Shown here: positions 38,207 through 46,692 of the stretch, piece by piece
Position numbering within the stretch: position 1 is the first letter of the stretch
How the letters are laid out: each line of letters starts with the position of its first letter
Assembly: GCA_002869385.1 (NCBI GenBank)
Contig: PKTB01000023.1
Span: 132,741-181,219 of the forward strand
Length of the DNA stretch: 48,479 bases
Source: Marinilabiliales bacterium
Lineage (GTDB): Bacteria; Bacteroidota; Bacteroidia; Bacteroidales; ML635J-15
Direction: 5' to 3'
Notes under the pieces: generated by a model
Seen by the model: the letters and a program-made list of their open reading frames with translations, nothing else
What the model was told of the DNA's origin: nothing
Databases searched by the model: none
Made by a program: the position numbers and the translations under genes

Positions 38207-40294
38207 CTAAACTATTAATTTCCCAATCTGGAAAACAGCAAAAGCAACTAACCATGCAATTCCAGTAGTGTAAACAGCTGAGAAAATAGCCCATTTTATA
38301 CGTTTAGATTCCTTCCATATTGCAGATATTACTGCTATACATGGGAAATAGATAAGTACAAACATTATAAACGATAGAGCTACAATCTTGTCAAAGACTT
38401 TTTGTCCTTTCTTTTCTCCCGATGTATATGTTTCGGCTTTAAGTTTGTTTTGTAGACTTCCGCTATGTGCTTCTTCATCAGCCTGATAAAGAACGCCCAT
38501 GGTACTTACAGTAATCTCTTTTCCTGCAATACCTGCCAAGATACTAACACTCATTTTCCAATCAAAACCAAGAGGACTCATAGCTGGTTCAATTGCGTGT
38601 CCAATTCGCCCAATATAAGAATTTTTGTGGTGTTCACTCGTTTTTTGAAGTTCGTACATACTCTTAATTGAGTCGGTCTGAGCATTTTCAATTAAAGTGT
38701 CGTAATCTTTTGAATAATCCGCGGTTCTTGGAAAATATCCTAATAACCAAATAATTACTGAACCAATCAAAATTACACCACCAATCTTTTTCAGGTATTC
38801 TTTACCCCTTTCCCATGTATAGCTGAAAAGCATTTTTGCTGTTGGTTTACGATAGGGAAGCAGCTCCATGATATATGGTGCTTCTTTTTGTTTTAAGATT
38901 GTTTTACTGAAGAATCGAGAGATTATTAGCGCAAGCAATATTCCAAATCCATATATTCCGAATAGCATTAATACAGGATGTTCGGGAAAAAATGCAGAAA
39001 TAAGTAAGATATAAACTGGTAAACGAGCAGAACATGACATAAAAGGAACAATCATCATTGTTAAGATTCTATCCCTTTTATTTTCCAGTATTCTTGTACT
39101 CATAATTGCCGGAACAGTACATCCAAATCCCATAATCATTGGGATAAATGATTTTCCGTGCAAGCCAATTCTGTGCATATATTTATCCATCAGAAAGGCT
39201 GCTCTCGACATATAGCCGGTTGTTTCGAGTATTCCTATAAAGAAAAACAGAATGAAAATGTTTGGCAAAAACACCAGAACCCCCCCAACACCATCAATTG
39301 CACCATTGATAATCATATCTTTGAAGAAACTAGCACTCATATTTGTTTCCAGAATACCTGTTAACCATTCTACACCTGATTCGAGCCATGCCATTGGGAA
39401 TTTTCCTAGTTCAAAAGTAGAGTAAAATGTTAAGGTCATAAATGCAAGAAAGATAGGTATTCCCCAGATTCGATGGGTAAGTATTCTATCTATTTTTCTT
39501 GAGGTCATTTCCTCTGGCTCCGAGCCTGTTATTTCTTTGATAGCACCTGCTACGTATGCTTTACGTGCATTTTTAAGAACGTTAAAAACGTGGTCATTAT
39601 AAAGTGATTCCAGATTCTTTATTTCTCTTTCTGATATGCATCGTCGTTTCTTACAAACAGTACATGGGTCATGTAGCTTTAAGACTAAAGGATCTTTTTC
39701 AAGTAGGTTTATAGCAAGATATCTTGGTGCAATTGAGAAATCCTGACCCGGAACTCTCTTTAAGTGTCTGATTAGCTTACTTAATGATGCTTCAATTATT
39801 CTACCATAATTAACATGAACATGTCGTACATAAGGTTCGACATTTTTATGGGTTTTAATTATTGTCTGAAGTATTTTTTCCCTATATGCAAGACATTTAT
39901 TTTCATCTCCATCAAAAAATGGAATTATTGGTATTCCTGTAAGTTTACTAAGGAGTTCAATATCAATTTTGTCTTTTCCTGTGGCATTTGGATCATAATT
40001 TATTAATGCTAATACAATTTTAGCATCCATATCCATAAATTGTGTTACAAGAAAAAGCTCTGATTTTAAATTTTTAGCATCAATAACACCAAGAAATATA
40101 TCAGGAAAATCAGTTAATATTGAATTTCTTAGCTTCTTATGTTCGTAGTCATCACCATAAATTGATTGAACAACCGGTAAATGTTTTACATCAAAATCGT
40201 AATTGTTGAAATGGTATCGCTCTTCTCCTTTGAAAAGGCTTATGCAATTGTTTTGGTCACTTTTAAATACATGAACAGAAATATTTGTCAGGGA
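38207..40294 (-). CDS. feoB: FeoB iron transporter with degenerate GTPase domain
   Basis: The reading frame is open from directly after the FeoA-like stop (40295) to 38207, about 695 codons. The membrane part is canonical: gate 1 GFGCTVPAIMSTRI, gate 2 MSCSARLPVYIL, a late AGIAGKEITVSTMGVLY, and about nine to ten helices. The G domain is recognisable by its second half (FLGVIDAKNLKSELFLVTQF ... IDIELLSKLTGIPIIPF) but its nucleotide motifs are gone. The P-loop position reads FKSDQNNCISLFKG instead of GNPNxGKTTLFN; the DLPG position reads HLPVVQSI; and NxxD is replaced by INYD. The helical domain carries C-x2-C-x4-C (PCTVCKKRRC). There is no ATG before 40036. It is most likely the second half of a FeoA-FeoB fusion interrupted by TAA; a CTG start just after the stop is the alternative. 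Confidence 0.85.
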   Translation of the reverse strand, partial: SLTNISVHVFKSDQNNCISLFKGEERYHFNNYDFDVKHLPVVQSIYGDDYEHKKLRNSILTDFPDIFLGVIDAKNLKSELFLVTQFMDMDAKIVLALINYDPNATGKDKIDIELLSKLTGIPIIPFFDGDENKCLAYREKILQTIIKTHKNVEPYVRHVHVNYGRIIEASLSKLIRHLKRVPGQDFSIAPRYLAINLLEKDPLVLKLHDPCTVCKKRRCISEREIKNLESLYNDHVFNVLKNARKAYVAGAIKEITGSEPEEMTSRKIDRILTHRIWGIPIFLAFMTLTFYSTFELGKFPMAWLESGVEWLTGILETNMSASFFKDMIINGAIDGVGGVLVFLPNIFILFFFIGILETTGYMSRAAFLMDKYMHRIGLHGKSFIPMIMGFGCTVPAIMSTRILENKRDRILTMMIVPFMSCSARLPVYILLISAFFPEHPVLMLFGIYGFGILLALIISRFFSKTILKQKEAPYIMELLPYRKPTAKMLFSYTWERGKEYLKKIGGVILIGSVIIWLLGYFPRTADYSKDYDTLIENAQTDSIKSMYELQKTSEHHKNSYIGRIGHAIEPAMSPLGFDWKMSVSILAGIAGKEITVSTMGVLYQADEEAHSGSLQNKLKAETYTSGEKKGQKVFDKIVALSFIMFVLIYFPCIAVISAIWKESKRIKWAIFSAVYTTGIAWLVAFAVFQIGKLIV

Positions 40295-40555
40295 TTACTG
40301 TATTTGTTTCCCTGCATCCGGAAGTGTAGAATCTATTAATTCAATATATCTTAAATATTGTTCAGGGAGTTTTTTTCTCTTTTTATGACCATTAACTTTA
40401 ATTATATATCTATTAAGAGAAATCTTTTTTAGGAAGATAATATTTGAGTATGGTTCTATTCCGAGACTATGTATACGTCTGCGAAGCCCCCATCTTCCGG
40501 TAATCTTGGAGACAGTATATTCGTGATTAAGTAATATTTTATGTTCGGTAACCAT
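40295..40555 (-). CDS. feoA: FeoA-like domain, probably the N-terminus of an interrupted FeoA-FeoB fusion
   Basis: About 86 residues from ATG 40553-40555 to TAA 40295-40297. An SH3-like FeoA pattern is visible (VSKITGRWGLRRRIHSLGIEP, then IIKVNGHKKRKKLPEQYLRYIEL), although some usual Gly are replaced. It is in the same frame as feoB with no start codon of standard type after the stop, and Bacteroidota commonly encode FeoA fused to FeoB, so TAA 40295 is probably another premature stop in the linker (DAGKQIQ-stop-SLTNIS). An ATG at 40589-40591 would add 12 residues, but a TAAATTTG box (minus strand, 40562-40569) lies between the two. Confidence 0.72.
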   Translation of the reverse strand: MVTEHKILLNHEYTVSKITGRWGLRRRIHSLGIEPYSNIIFLKKISLNRYIIKVNGHKKRKKLPEQYLRYIELIDSTLPDAGKQIQ

Positions 40556-40705
40556 TGATTGCAAATTTAAACTTAATCTAAATAAGAACAAAGAAAAAAA
40601 CTAAATAAATACTAGTATAGTTGGATTACAGATAAATTAGAATTTCTATATTATTTGATTTGCTCGAAATTGAAAAATTTATTATTTTGCTTCTAAAGTT
40701 CTGTT

Positions 40706-42142
40706 ATGCAAAAATGCAAATTAATATTATTAAGTTGTTTTATATTTAATGCTCTTTTTTCTCAAATCGGTTATGATTTTGATATTATTGAAGATATAAA
40801 CCAAGATTTGTATGACTTTGCTTATAAATCCTTTTGTTGGGATGATGGAGTTCTGGTTTTGGGAATCTGTAATAATGAACATTATACTCAAGAGGGTATG
40901 ACACTGGCATATTATGATACGACCGGAAATAAATTATGGGACAAAATTGTTTTAAAGTCAGATAAGTATATTATTCAAGGTAATGATATTTATTTTGATG
41001 GTGATTCTGCTTTTTATGTAACTGGATTAATATATTCAGATACAATTTCGAGACATGATATTTTTGTTTCGAAACATGATAGGGATGGGAATGTTATTTT
41101 TGCTGAGATATATCCAGACATTGAATATAATTATCCATATAATATTAGTCTATATTCTCAAGATACTTTGTTGATTTGCAGTAACGTAAAAGATGACGCT
41201 AATAGTATTTATTCCAGTATTTGTTTTACAAAAGTAGATAAGCAAGGAAACTTTGTTAGTCAAAAAGTACTTCCAAGAACTTTATATAGTGGAAAACAGA
41301 TGATTATTGATAATGATCGAATTTATGTTGGTGGTTATCGTAGGACATCTGAAACATCAACTTATCATATAAAGGTATTTGTTTATGTGTATAATATGCT
41401 TTTTCACCAAATCGATTATTGGAATCCAGCCATTCCCACGAATGATATTATGGAGAATATGGTACTAGTAGATGATTATATGTATATATCTTCTGTTGGT
41501 TCGGCATCTGGTTATTCAGGATTTGAACAAGCTAGAGTTACAAAATACAATTTAAATGGAGATAAAATAAAATCAGAGGCTATAGGACCAGTTGATAGGC
41601 GTTTTACAATTGGTAATACACTTACTAATGGACAAAACTTAGTAATGATTATTGATTCCTTATATTTCTTAGATTTGGATCTAAATCTAGTTTGTAGTTC
41701 ATCATACAGTGCTACTTTACAATGTTATTATAGCTTTATCTGGAATTATACACTAAGCCCAAGCAACAAGATAATAGGTGCAGGATATTATCAAGAGACG
41801 GATAGTTATAATTCAACAGATAGTTGGTTATTTATGACAAATTCGGTTTCTGATTATATTGAGGATAATTGTAATATGTCAATTGAAGGGGATGTTTATA
41901 ATACCCAAAGATATAGCCTCTTTCCTTCAATTTTTGATACAAAATTAGAAATTATTGATAATAGTCCCGGTTTGGAGAAATCAAAATTACTTATGTATAA
42001 TAGTGTTGGTCAAATAGTTTATGAAGATTCTTTTATTGATAACACATTATTAAATGTTCAAAATCTTTCTACAGGAGTTTATATCCTTATTATAATGTCT
42101 GAATCAAAGAAATATAATTACAAAGTAATTAAAAGCAATTAA
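40706..42142 (+). CDS. Secreted protein with T9SS-type sorting domain
   Basis: 478 residues, intact. Signal peptide (MQKCKLILLSCFIFNALFSQ); a central region of repeated strands with G-N-x-x-x-x-K motifs (TTGNKLWDKIV, DGNVIFAEIY, QGNFVSQKVL, NGDKIKSEAI), suggesting a beta-propeller; and a C-terminal sorting-like domain (YSLFPSIFDTKLEII ... LSTGVYILII ... KVIKSN) in which the usual Y-P-N-P is replaced by F-P-S. Surface or secreted; function unknown. Its stop (42140-42142) directly abuts the stop of convergent sufD with no base between. Confidence 0.82.
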   Translation: MQKCKLILLSCFIFNALFSQIGYDFDIIEDINQDLYDFAYKSFCWDDGVLVLGICNNEHYTQEGMTLAYYDTTGNKLWDKIVLKSDKYIIQGNDIYFDGDSAFYVTGLIYSDTISRHDIFVSKHDRDGNVIFAEIYPDIEYNYPYNISLYSQDTLLICSNVKDDANSIYSSICFTKVDKQGNFVSQKVLPRTLYSGKQMIIDNDRIYVGGYRRTSETSTYHIKVFVYVYNMLFHQIDYWNPAIPTNDIMENMVLVDDYMYISSVGSASGYSGFEQARVTKYNLNGDKIKSEAIGPVDRRFTIGNTLTNGQNLVMIIDSLYFLDLDLNLVCSSSYSATLQCYYSFIWNYTLSPSNKIIGAGYYQETDSYNSTDSWLFMTNSVSDYIEDNCNMSIEGDVYNTQRYSLFPSIFDTKLEIIDNSPGLEKSKLLMYNSVGQIVYEDSFIDNTLLNVQNLSTGVYILIIMSESKKYNYKVIKSN

Positions 42143-43501
42143 TTAACTATTGCAATTCAACAAGCAATGGCTACAGTTCGAGAATTCTCCTCTTAGTCTT
42201 GAATTTATTAAACCTGAAATACGTTTTCGGAGTGGTTCAATATTTATTTTTAGTAGAACATCATTAGCGAATGCAAACATTAGCATAAGCCTTGCTTCTT
42301 TTTTGTTAATACCTCTTTGCATTAGATAGAAAAGTGCAGATTCGTCAAGTTGACCAACAGTTGCTCCGTGGCTACATTTAACATCGTCGGCATAAATCTC
42401 AAGCTGAGGTTTTGTACGCATTTTTGCTTCAGGCGTAAGGCATAAGTTCTTATTTGACTGATATGCCAGTGTCCTTTGAGCATCAGGGCGAACAATAATT
42501 CTACCGGCAAATGCACCACGACCTTTATCATCAAGAATTCCTTTGAAAAGTTCATTACTGTTACAGTCTGGAACCATGTGGTCGATTATAGAGAAATTGT
42601 CTACACGTTGTTCTTTATCAGTTAGATTCAATCCCAGAAGATTAACTTCGCTAAATCGTCCTGCAAGTTGAACAAAAAAGTTATTTCTGATAATTCCGCC
42701 ATGTAGTGATAAAGCTAGAGTACTAGCATTTGCATGCTCCTCTAATCTTTGAAAATGTGAATTTATTACACCTGATTTGTTAGGCTCGTTTTGTAGTGCA
42801 TGATATCTTAGGTTTGCATTTTTACCAACAAAAGATTCGGTTACATCAATTACAAAGTTATTGCTATTGTTAAGTGTATGGTCGCAAATAACCATATTTA
42901 ATTCAGCATTCTCTTCGAGTACAACAAGGTTTCTCTTAAAAATATTCTTATTACCAAAACCATGAGTTAAGTTGACAAGCTGAATGGTCTTCTCCATTCT
43001 GGTGTTTTTAGGAATATAGATGAATAAACCATCTACTGCAAACATGGAGTTTAGGTTTACAAGTCCGTCGTTTGATTCACCTGCATGCTTGTTGTAATAT
43101 TTATTGAATAATTCTGAATGTTTTGTTTTTGCTTCTTGAAGTCCGCAGATAATTATCTTATCGTCAAGACCTTCAATCTTTTCATTCTGTTCGTAATATG
43201 CACCGTTTGAAAGAAGTATAACATGGGTATCCATATCTTCTACTTCGCAACGAAAGTAGGAGTTAAGGTCAACTAATGCACCACGAGATTCAATAGAGAA
43301 TTCATAATCCTTACTGCAGATCTCTGCAATTCCGGCATATTTATAATCTTAGTGTTTATGGTCAGGAATACCGTTTTTCTTAAATTTCTCAAAAGCATCC
43401 AGACGGGTCTGATGTACAATATCAGAATCCATCTTTTTGAAATCGTTTGATACTTCCTGAAAAATATTTATATACTTATCGTAAGTTTTTTGAATGTCCA
43501 T
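42143..43501 (-). CDS. sufD: SufD, Fe-S cluster scaffold component (in-frame TAA)
   Basis: 452 codons from ATG 43499-43501 with TAA at 43349-43351. SufD pairs with SufB and the ATPase SufC to build Fe-S clusters. The beta-helical core is clear, and the conserved KCSHGATVGQLDESALFYL block holds the key His. The N-terminus shows the family block K-K-N-G-I-P-D-H-K-H-stop-D-Y-K-Y, where SufD proteins have Glu (E-D-W/Y-K-Y), so GAA to TAA is the simplest explanation. The open frame before and after is intact. Without readthrough, a start at 43234 would give a product lacking the first 89 residues. It is the last gene of sufB-x-C-D, 11 bp after sufC. Confidence 0.92.
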
Positions 43502-43512
43502 AATCAAATGAT

Positions 43513-44265
43513 TTATTCTCCTAATTCTTCTTTAATCCAGTTATAACCTTTTTCTTCAAGTTGGTAAGCCAACTCTTTTCCTGCTGTTTTTACTATTTTA
43601 CCTTCGTAAAGAACGTGAACAACATCGGGAATTATGAAATCGAGTAATCTTTGATAGTGCGTGATTACAATAACTGAATTTTCAGGAGTTTTTAATTTAT
43701 TTACACCATTTGCAACAATTCTTAAAGCATCTATATCCAGTCCGGAGTCAGTTTCATCAAGAATTGCCAATTTTGGTTTTAACATTGCCATTTGGAAGAT
43801 TTCGTTTCTTTTTTTCTCACCACCGGAGAAGCCTTCATTTACCGAACGGTTTGCTAAATCAGATTTTAGTTCAACCAAATCTTTCATTTCACGCATATAC
43901 TTTAAGAATTCAGCCGAACTCATAGGCTTAAGTCCTTTATATTTACGTTGTTCGTTAACAGCAGTCTTCATAAAGTTTATCATACTGACACCGGGTATCT
44001 CAACAGGGTATTGGAAACTGAGAAAAATACCTTCTTTTGCCCTGTCTTCAACACTAAGTTCAGAAATGTCATTTCCCTGATAAAAGATATCACCTTCGGT
44101 TACTTCAAAATCTTCTTTCCCAGCAAGAATTGCAGATAGGGTTGATTTTCCTGAACCATTAGGTCCCATAATTGCATGTACTTCACCGGGTTTTACCTCT
44201 AGGTTAATCCCCTTTAGAATTTTCTTTCCGTTTATTTCAGCATGTAAGTTTTTAATGACTAACAT
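43513..44265 (-). CDS. sufC: SufC, ABC-type ATPase of the SUF system
   Basis: 250 residues, intact. Walker A GPNGSGKST (about residue 35), signature FSGGEKKRNE, Walker B LAILDETDSGLD, and H-loop ITHYQRLL. SufC binds SufB and SufD and powers Fe-S assembly in the cytosol. The length is typical. It follows a helical-repeat gene by 24 bp and precedes sufD by 11 bp in one operon. Confidence 0.96.
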   Translation of the reverse strand: MLVIKNLHAEINGKKILKGINLEVKPGEVHAIMGPNGSGKSTLSAILAGKEDFEVTEGDIFYQGNDISELSVEDRAKEGIFLSFQYPVEIPGVSMINFMKTAVNEQRKYKGLKPMSSAEFLKYMREMKDLVELKSDLANRSVNEGFSGGEKKRNEIFQMAMLKPKLAILDETDSGLDIDALRIVANGVNKLKTPENSVIVITHYQRLLDFIIPDVVHVLYEGKIVKTAGKELAYQLEEKGYNWIKEELGE

Positions 44266-44289
44266 ATTCTTAGTTTTATTATTTATAAT

Positions 44290-44799
44290 CTATTTCTTTA
44301 ACCTCATTTCCATAGAATGTTTTATTCCTTTGGAAAGGTAATCTTTAATATTTTCAAATATTACTTTAATCTCTTCTTTTAATTCAGGATAATCTTCAGC
44401 AACTTTTAATATGAAATAAAAAGAAGCATATCTTACAGATGATTGCAGCTTGTTATTTTGTAAAAGTTCATAACAAATATCAAAGACTTCGCTTGTTTGT
44501 TATTCAGAAAGCTTCAAATTTGAAATTATTTTCAGAGTTTCTCTAAGGTGGCCATCTTTTTTGATTTTATACATATTTTGTATAAAACTATTTAAATGCT
44601 TTTGAACTAGTTCGGGATGCTCTTTTGAGAAATGTGCGATTATCCATGTAGCACGCCATGCGTATTTATGATTAGATAAAGAAAACTTAACATACGCATC
44701 AACTAAAGCCTGGTCCTTACGTAAATCATTAAGCATTTTATCGGGACCGATACCAAGTTCTTTTACTTTTGTTAATATGTCGTATTTATCTGCAGTCAT
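44290..44799 (-). CDS. Helical-repeat (HEAT-like) protein inside the suf operon (in-frame TAA)
   Basis: 169 codons with TAA at 44500-44502. The protein is almost all helical, with Arg/Trp-Ala-x-W-I-I and H-P-E-L-V motifs repeating about every 40 residues (YAWRATWIIAHFSKEHPELV; VRYASFYFILKVAEDYPEL), like short HEAT repeats. Its ATG overlaps the sufB stop by one base (TAATG), so it is translationally coupled to sufB. The stop follows KLSE and precedes QTSEVFDIC; the frame continues with matching repeats. No enzymatic motif is seen. The position suggests a helper of SufB/SufC assembly (inference). Confidence 0.75.
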
Positions 44800-46247
44800 T
44801 ATCCTACGCTACCTTCAAGGCTTATCTGTAATAATTTTTGAGCTTCTACAGCAAACTCCATCGGAAGTTTGTTGATTACCTCTTTTGCATACCCGTTTAC
44901 AATCAAACCAATAGAATCTTCAGTTTCGATACCTCTTTGGTTACAGTAGAATATTTGGTCTTCGCTAATTTTTGATGTTGTTGCTTCATGTTCAACAATT
45001 GCAGATTCATTTTCAACGTCTATATATGGAAATGTATGAGCTCCGCATTTGTCGCCAAGAAGAAGTGAATCGCATTGAGAGAAGTTTCTAGCATTTTCAG
45101 CTTTTTTCCCTATTTTAACCAATCCCCTATATGCATTTTGACTTTTTCCGGCAGAAATACCTTTCGAAACTATTGTACTACTAGTATTTTTGCCTAAATG
45201 TATCATTTTAGAGCCAGTGTCTGCCTGCTGAAAGTTATTTGTGACAGCTACAGAGTAAAATTCTGAGATTGAATTATCCCCTTTAAGTATTGTACTAGGG
45301 TATTTCCATGTTACAGCAGAACCTGTTTCAACTTGAGCCCATGATATTTTAGAGTTGTCACCTTTGCAAATACCACGTTTAGTTACAAAATTATAGATTC
45401 AGCCTTTTCCTTCTTTATTCCCGGGATACCAGTTCTGCACTGTTGAGTATTTTACTTCTGCATTTTTCATTGCTACAATCTCGACAATAGCTGCATGAAG
45501 TTGATTTTCATCTCTTTGTGGAGCTGTACAACCTTCCATATAACTTACATAGCTACCTTCTTCAGCAACAATTAGTGTTCTTTCAAATTGTCCTGTGTTT
45601 ACAGCATTAATTCGGAAGTAGGTTGATAGTTCCATTGGGCATTTCACACCTTTTGGTATGTAACAGAATGAGCCATCACTGAATACTGCAGAGTTTAGCG
45701 CAGCGAAGAAATTGTCACCATAAGGAACAACACTACCCATATATTTTTTTACTAAGTCGGGATGATCGTGGACAGCCTCTGATAATGAACAAAAAATAAT
45801 CCCTTTTTCGGCAAGTGTTTCCTGAAAAGTTGTTTTAATGGAAACAGAGTCCATTACAGCGTCAATTGCTACACCTGAAAGTCGTTTTTGTTCGTCAAGA
45901 GGGATTCCGAGTTTGTCAAATGTTGCTTTGATTTCAGGATCTACATCGTCCATACTTTCCAATTGAACTTTTTGTTTAGGAGCAGAATAATAAATAATAT
46001 CCTGATATTTGATTTCCGGTATTTCAAGGTGTGCCCAATTAGGCATTTTCATTGATTGCCACTTTCTAAATGCTTTGAGCCTGAATTCCAACATCCATTC
46101 CGGTTCATTTTTCTTGGCAGAAATCAATTTTACTGTTTCTTCACTTAATCCCGCTGGTATTTCGTCAGCCTCTACTTCTGTAGTAAACCCATATTTATAT
46201 TCGGATTCGGTGACTTCCTTTAATACCTTATCCTGTTCTTTTTCCAT
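44799..46247 (-). CDS. sufB: SufB, Fe-S cluster scaffold (in-frame TGA)
   Basis: 482 codons with TGA at 45399-45401. The N-terminal region ([23 protein letters not shown]) and the beta-helix core are textbook SufB. The cluster-assembly Cys lies in [20 protein letters not shown] and the Glu in [10 protein letters not shown]. The TGA replaces the Gly in the invariant stretch [13 protein letters not shown], so GGA to TGA is the evident change. There is no sign of selenocysteine use, and TGA serves as a normal stop elsewhere here. As written only the first 282 residues would be made, without the cluster-binding half. First gene of the suf operon. Confidence 0.95.
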
Positions 46248-46272
46248 CTTTTCTTAATAATTTAATAGTTTA

Positions 46273-46280
46273 CAAAAATA
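46273..46280 (-). promoter_or_regulatory. Possible -7 box of the suf operon
   Basis: The minus strand reads TATTTTTG (TAnnTTTG), about 25 bp upstream of the sufB ATG. No -33 TTTG is seen at standard spacing, and no Fe-S regulator site is recognisable. Confidence 0.4.
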
Positions 46281-46299
46281 AAAAAATAATCGTTTCTAT

Positions 46300-46640
46300 T
46301 TCCTGATGTTTCAACAAGTTTTAGTAGTAAAAGTTTTGAATGTGTTGGGAAATATAATTTTTTATTGTGTTACGCGTTGGAAACGCGCAACAGCAATAAG
46401 TTTAGGCTATAGAGTTTTGATGTTTTGTGTTTTGGTGATTTAGTGGCTTATTTGTATGGCCACAGATTAGCATGATTAACAAAGAGTGTTTTGTTCATCG
46501 CATTTTAAATTTTTAATAAATAAATAATCTGAGTAATCTGAGTAAATCAGATGGTTTGAGTTTAGAGTTTGGAACTTTGTAGTTAGACAAGCTCACCAAC
46601 CATTCGCCACGGCAAATGTGTTTTGAAATTTGTATTTTAA
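46300..46640. other. Gene-free spacer with a palindrome and short direct repeats
   Basis: No credible gene on either strand. It contains a GC-rich palindrome CGCGTT-GGA-AACGCG (46373-46387) flanked by TTGTG/CAACA. It also has a segment resembling the common Bacteroidota intergenic phrase CCACAGATTA...GATTAA (46461-46481), and a 9-bp tandem pair AATCTGAGT (about 46527-46545). It looks like a remnant of repetitive intergenic DNA between two minus-strand genes. Confidence 0.5.
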
Positions 46641-46674
46641 ATAAGAAAGGCCACCTTAAAAAGGCAGCCTCTTA
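46641..46674 (-). terminator. Probable terminator of the GLUG protein gene
   Basis: On the minus strand, AGGCTGCC (46670-46663) pairs with GGTGGCCT (46655-46648), two of the pairs being G-T, and is followed by TTCTTATTT. It lies about 20 bp after the stop at 46693. Confidence 0.65.
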
Positions 46675-46692
46675 AAAACCAAAAATAAAACA

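Noticed and set aside
5199..45401. Alternative genetic code (stop codons read as amino acids)
   Set aside because: All three stops appear inside genes and the expected residues differ (Gly at TGA 45399, Glu at TAA 43349, Ser at TAA 30048). TAA, TAG and TGA are also used as normal ends (TGA ends the genes at 16052 and 25303). No single reassignment fits.
45399..45401. Selenocysteine or pyrrolysine insertion at the SufB TGA
   Set aside because: The position is an invariant Gly next to I-Y-N-F, not a redox Cys site, and I see no stem-loop just downstream in the right place.
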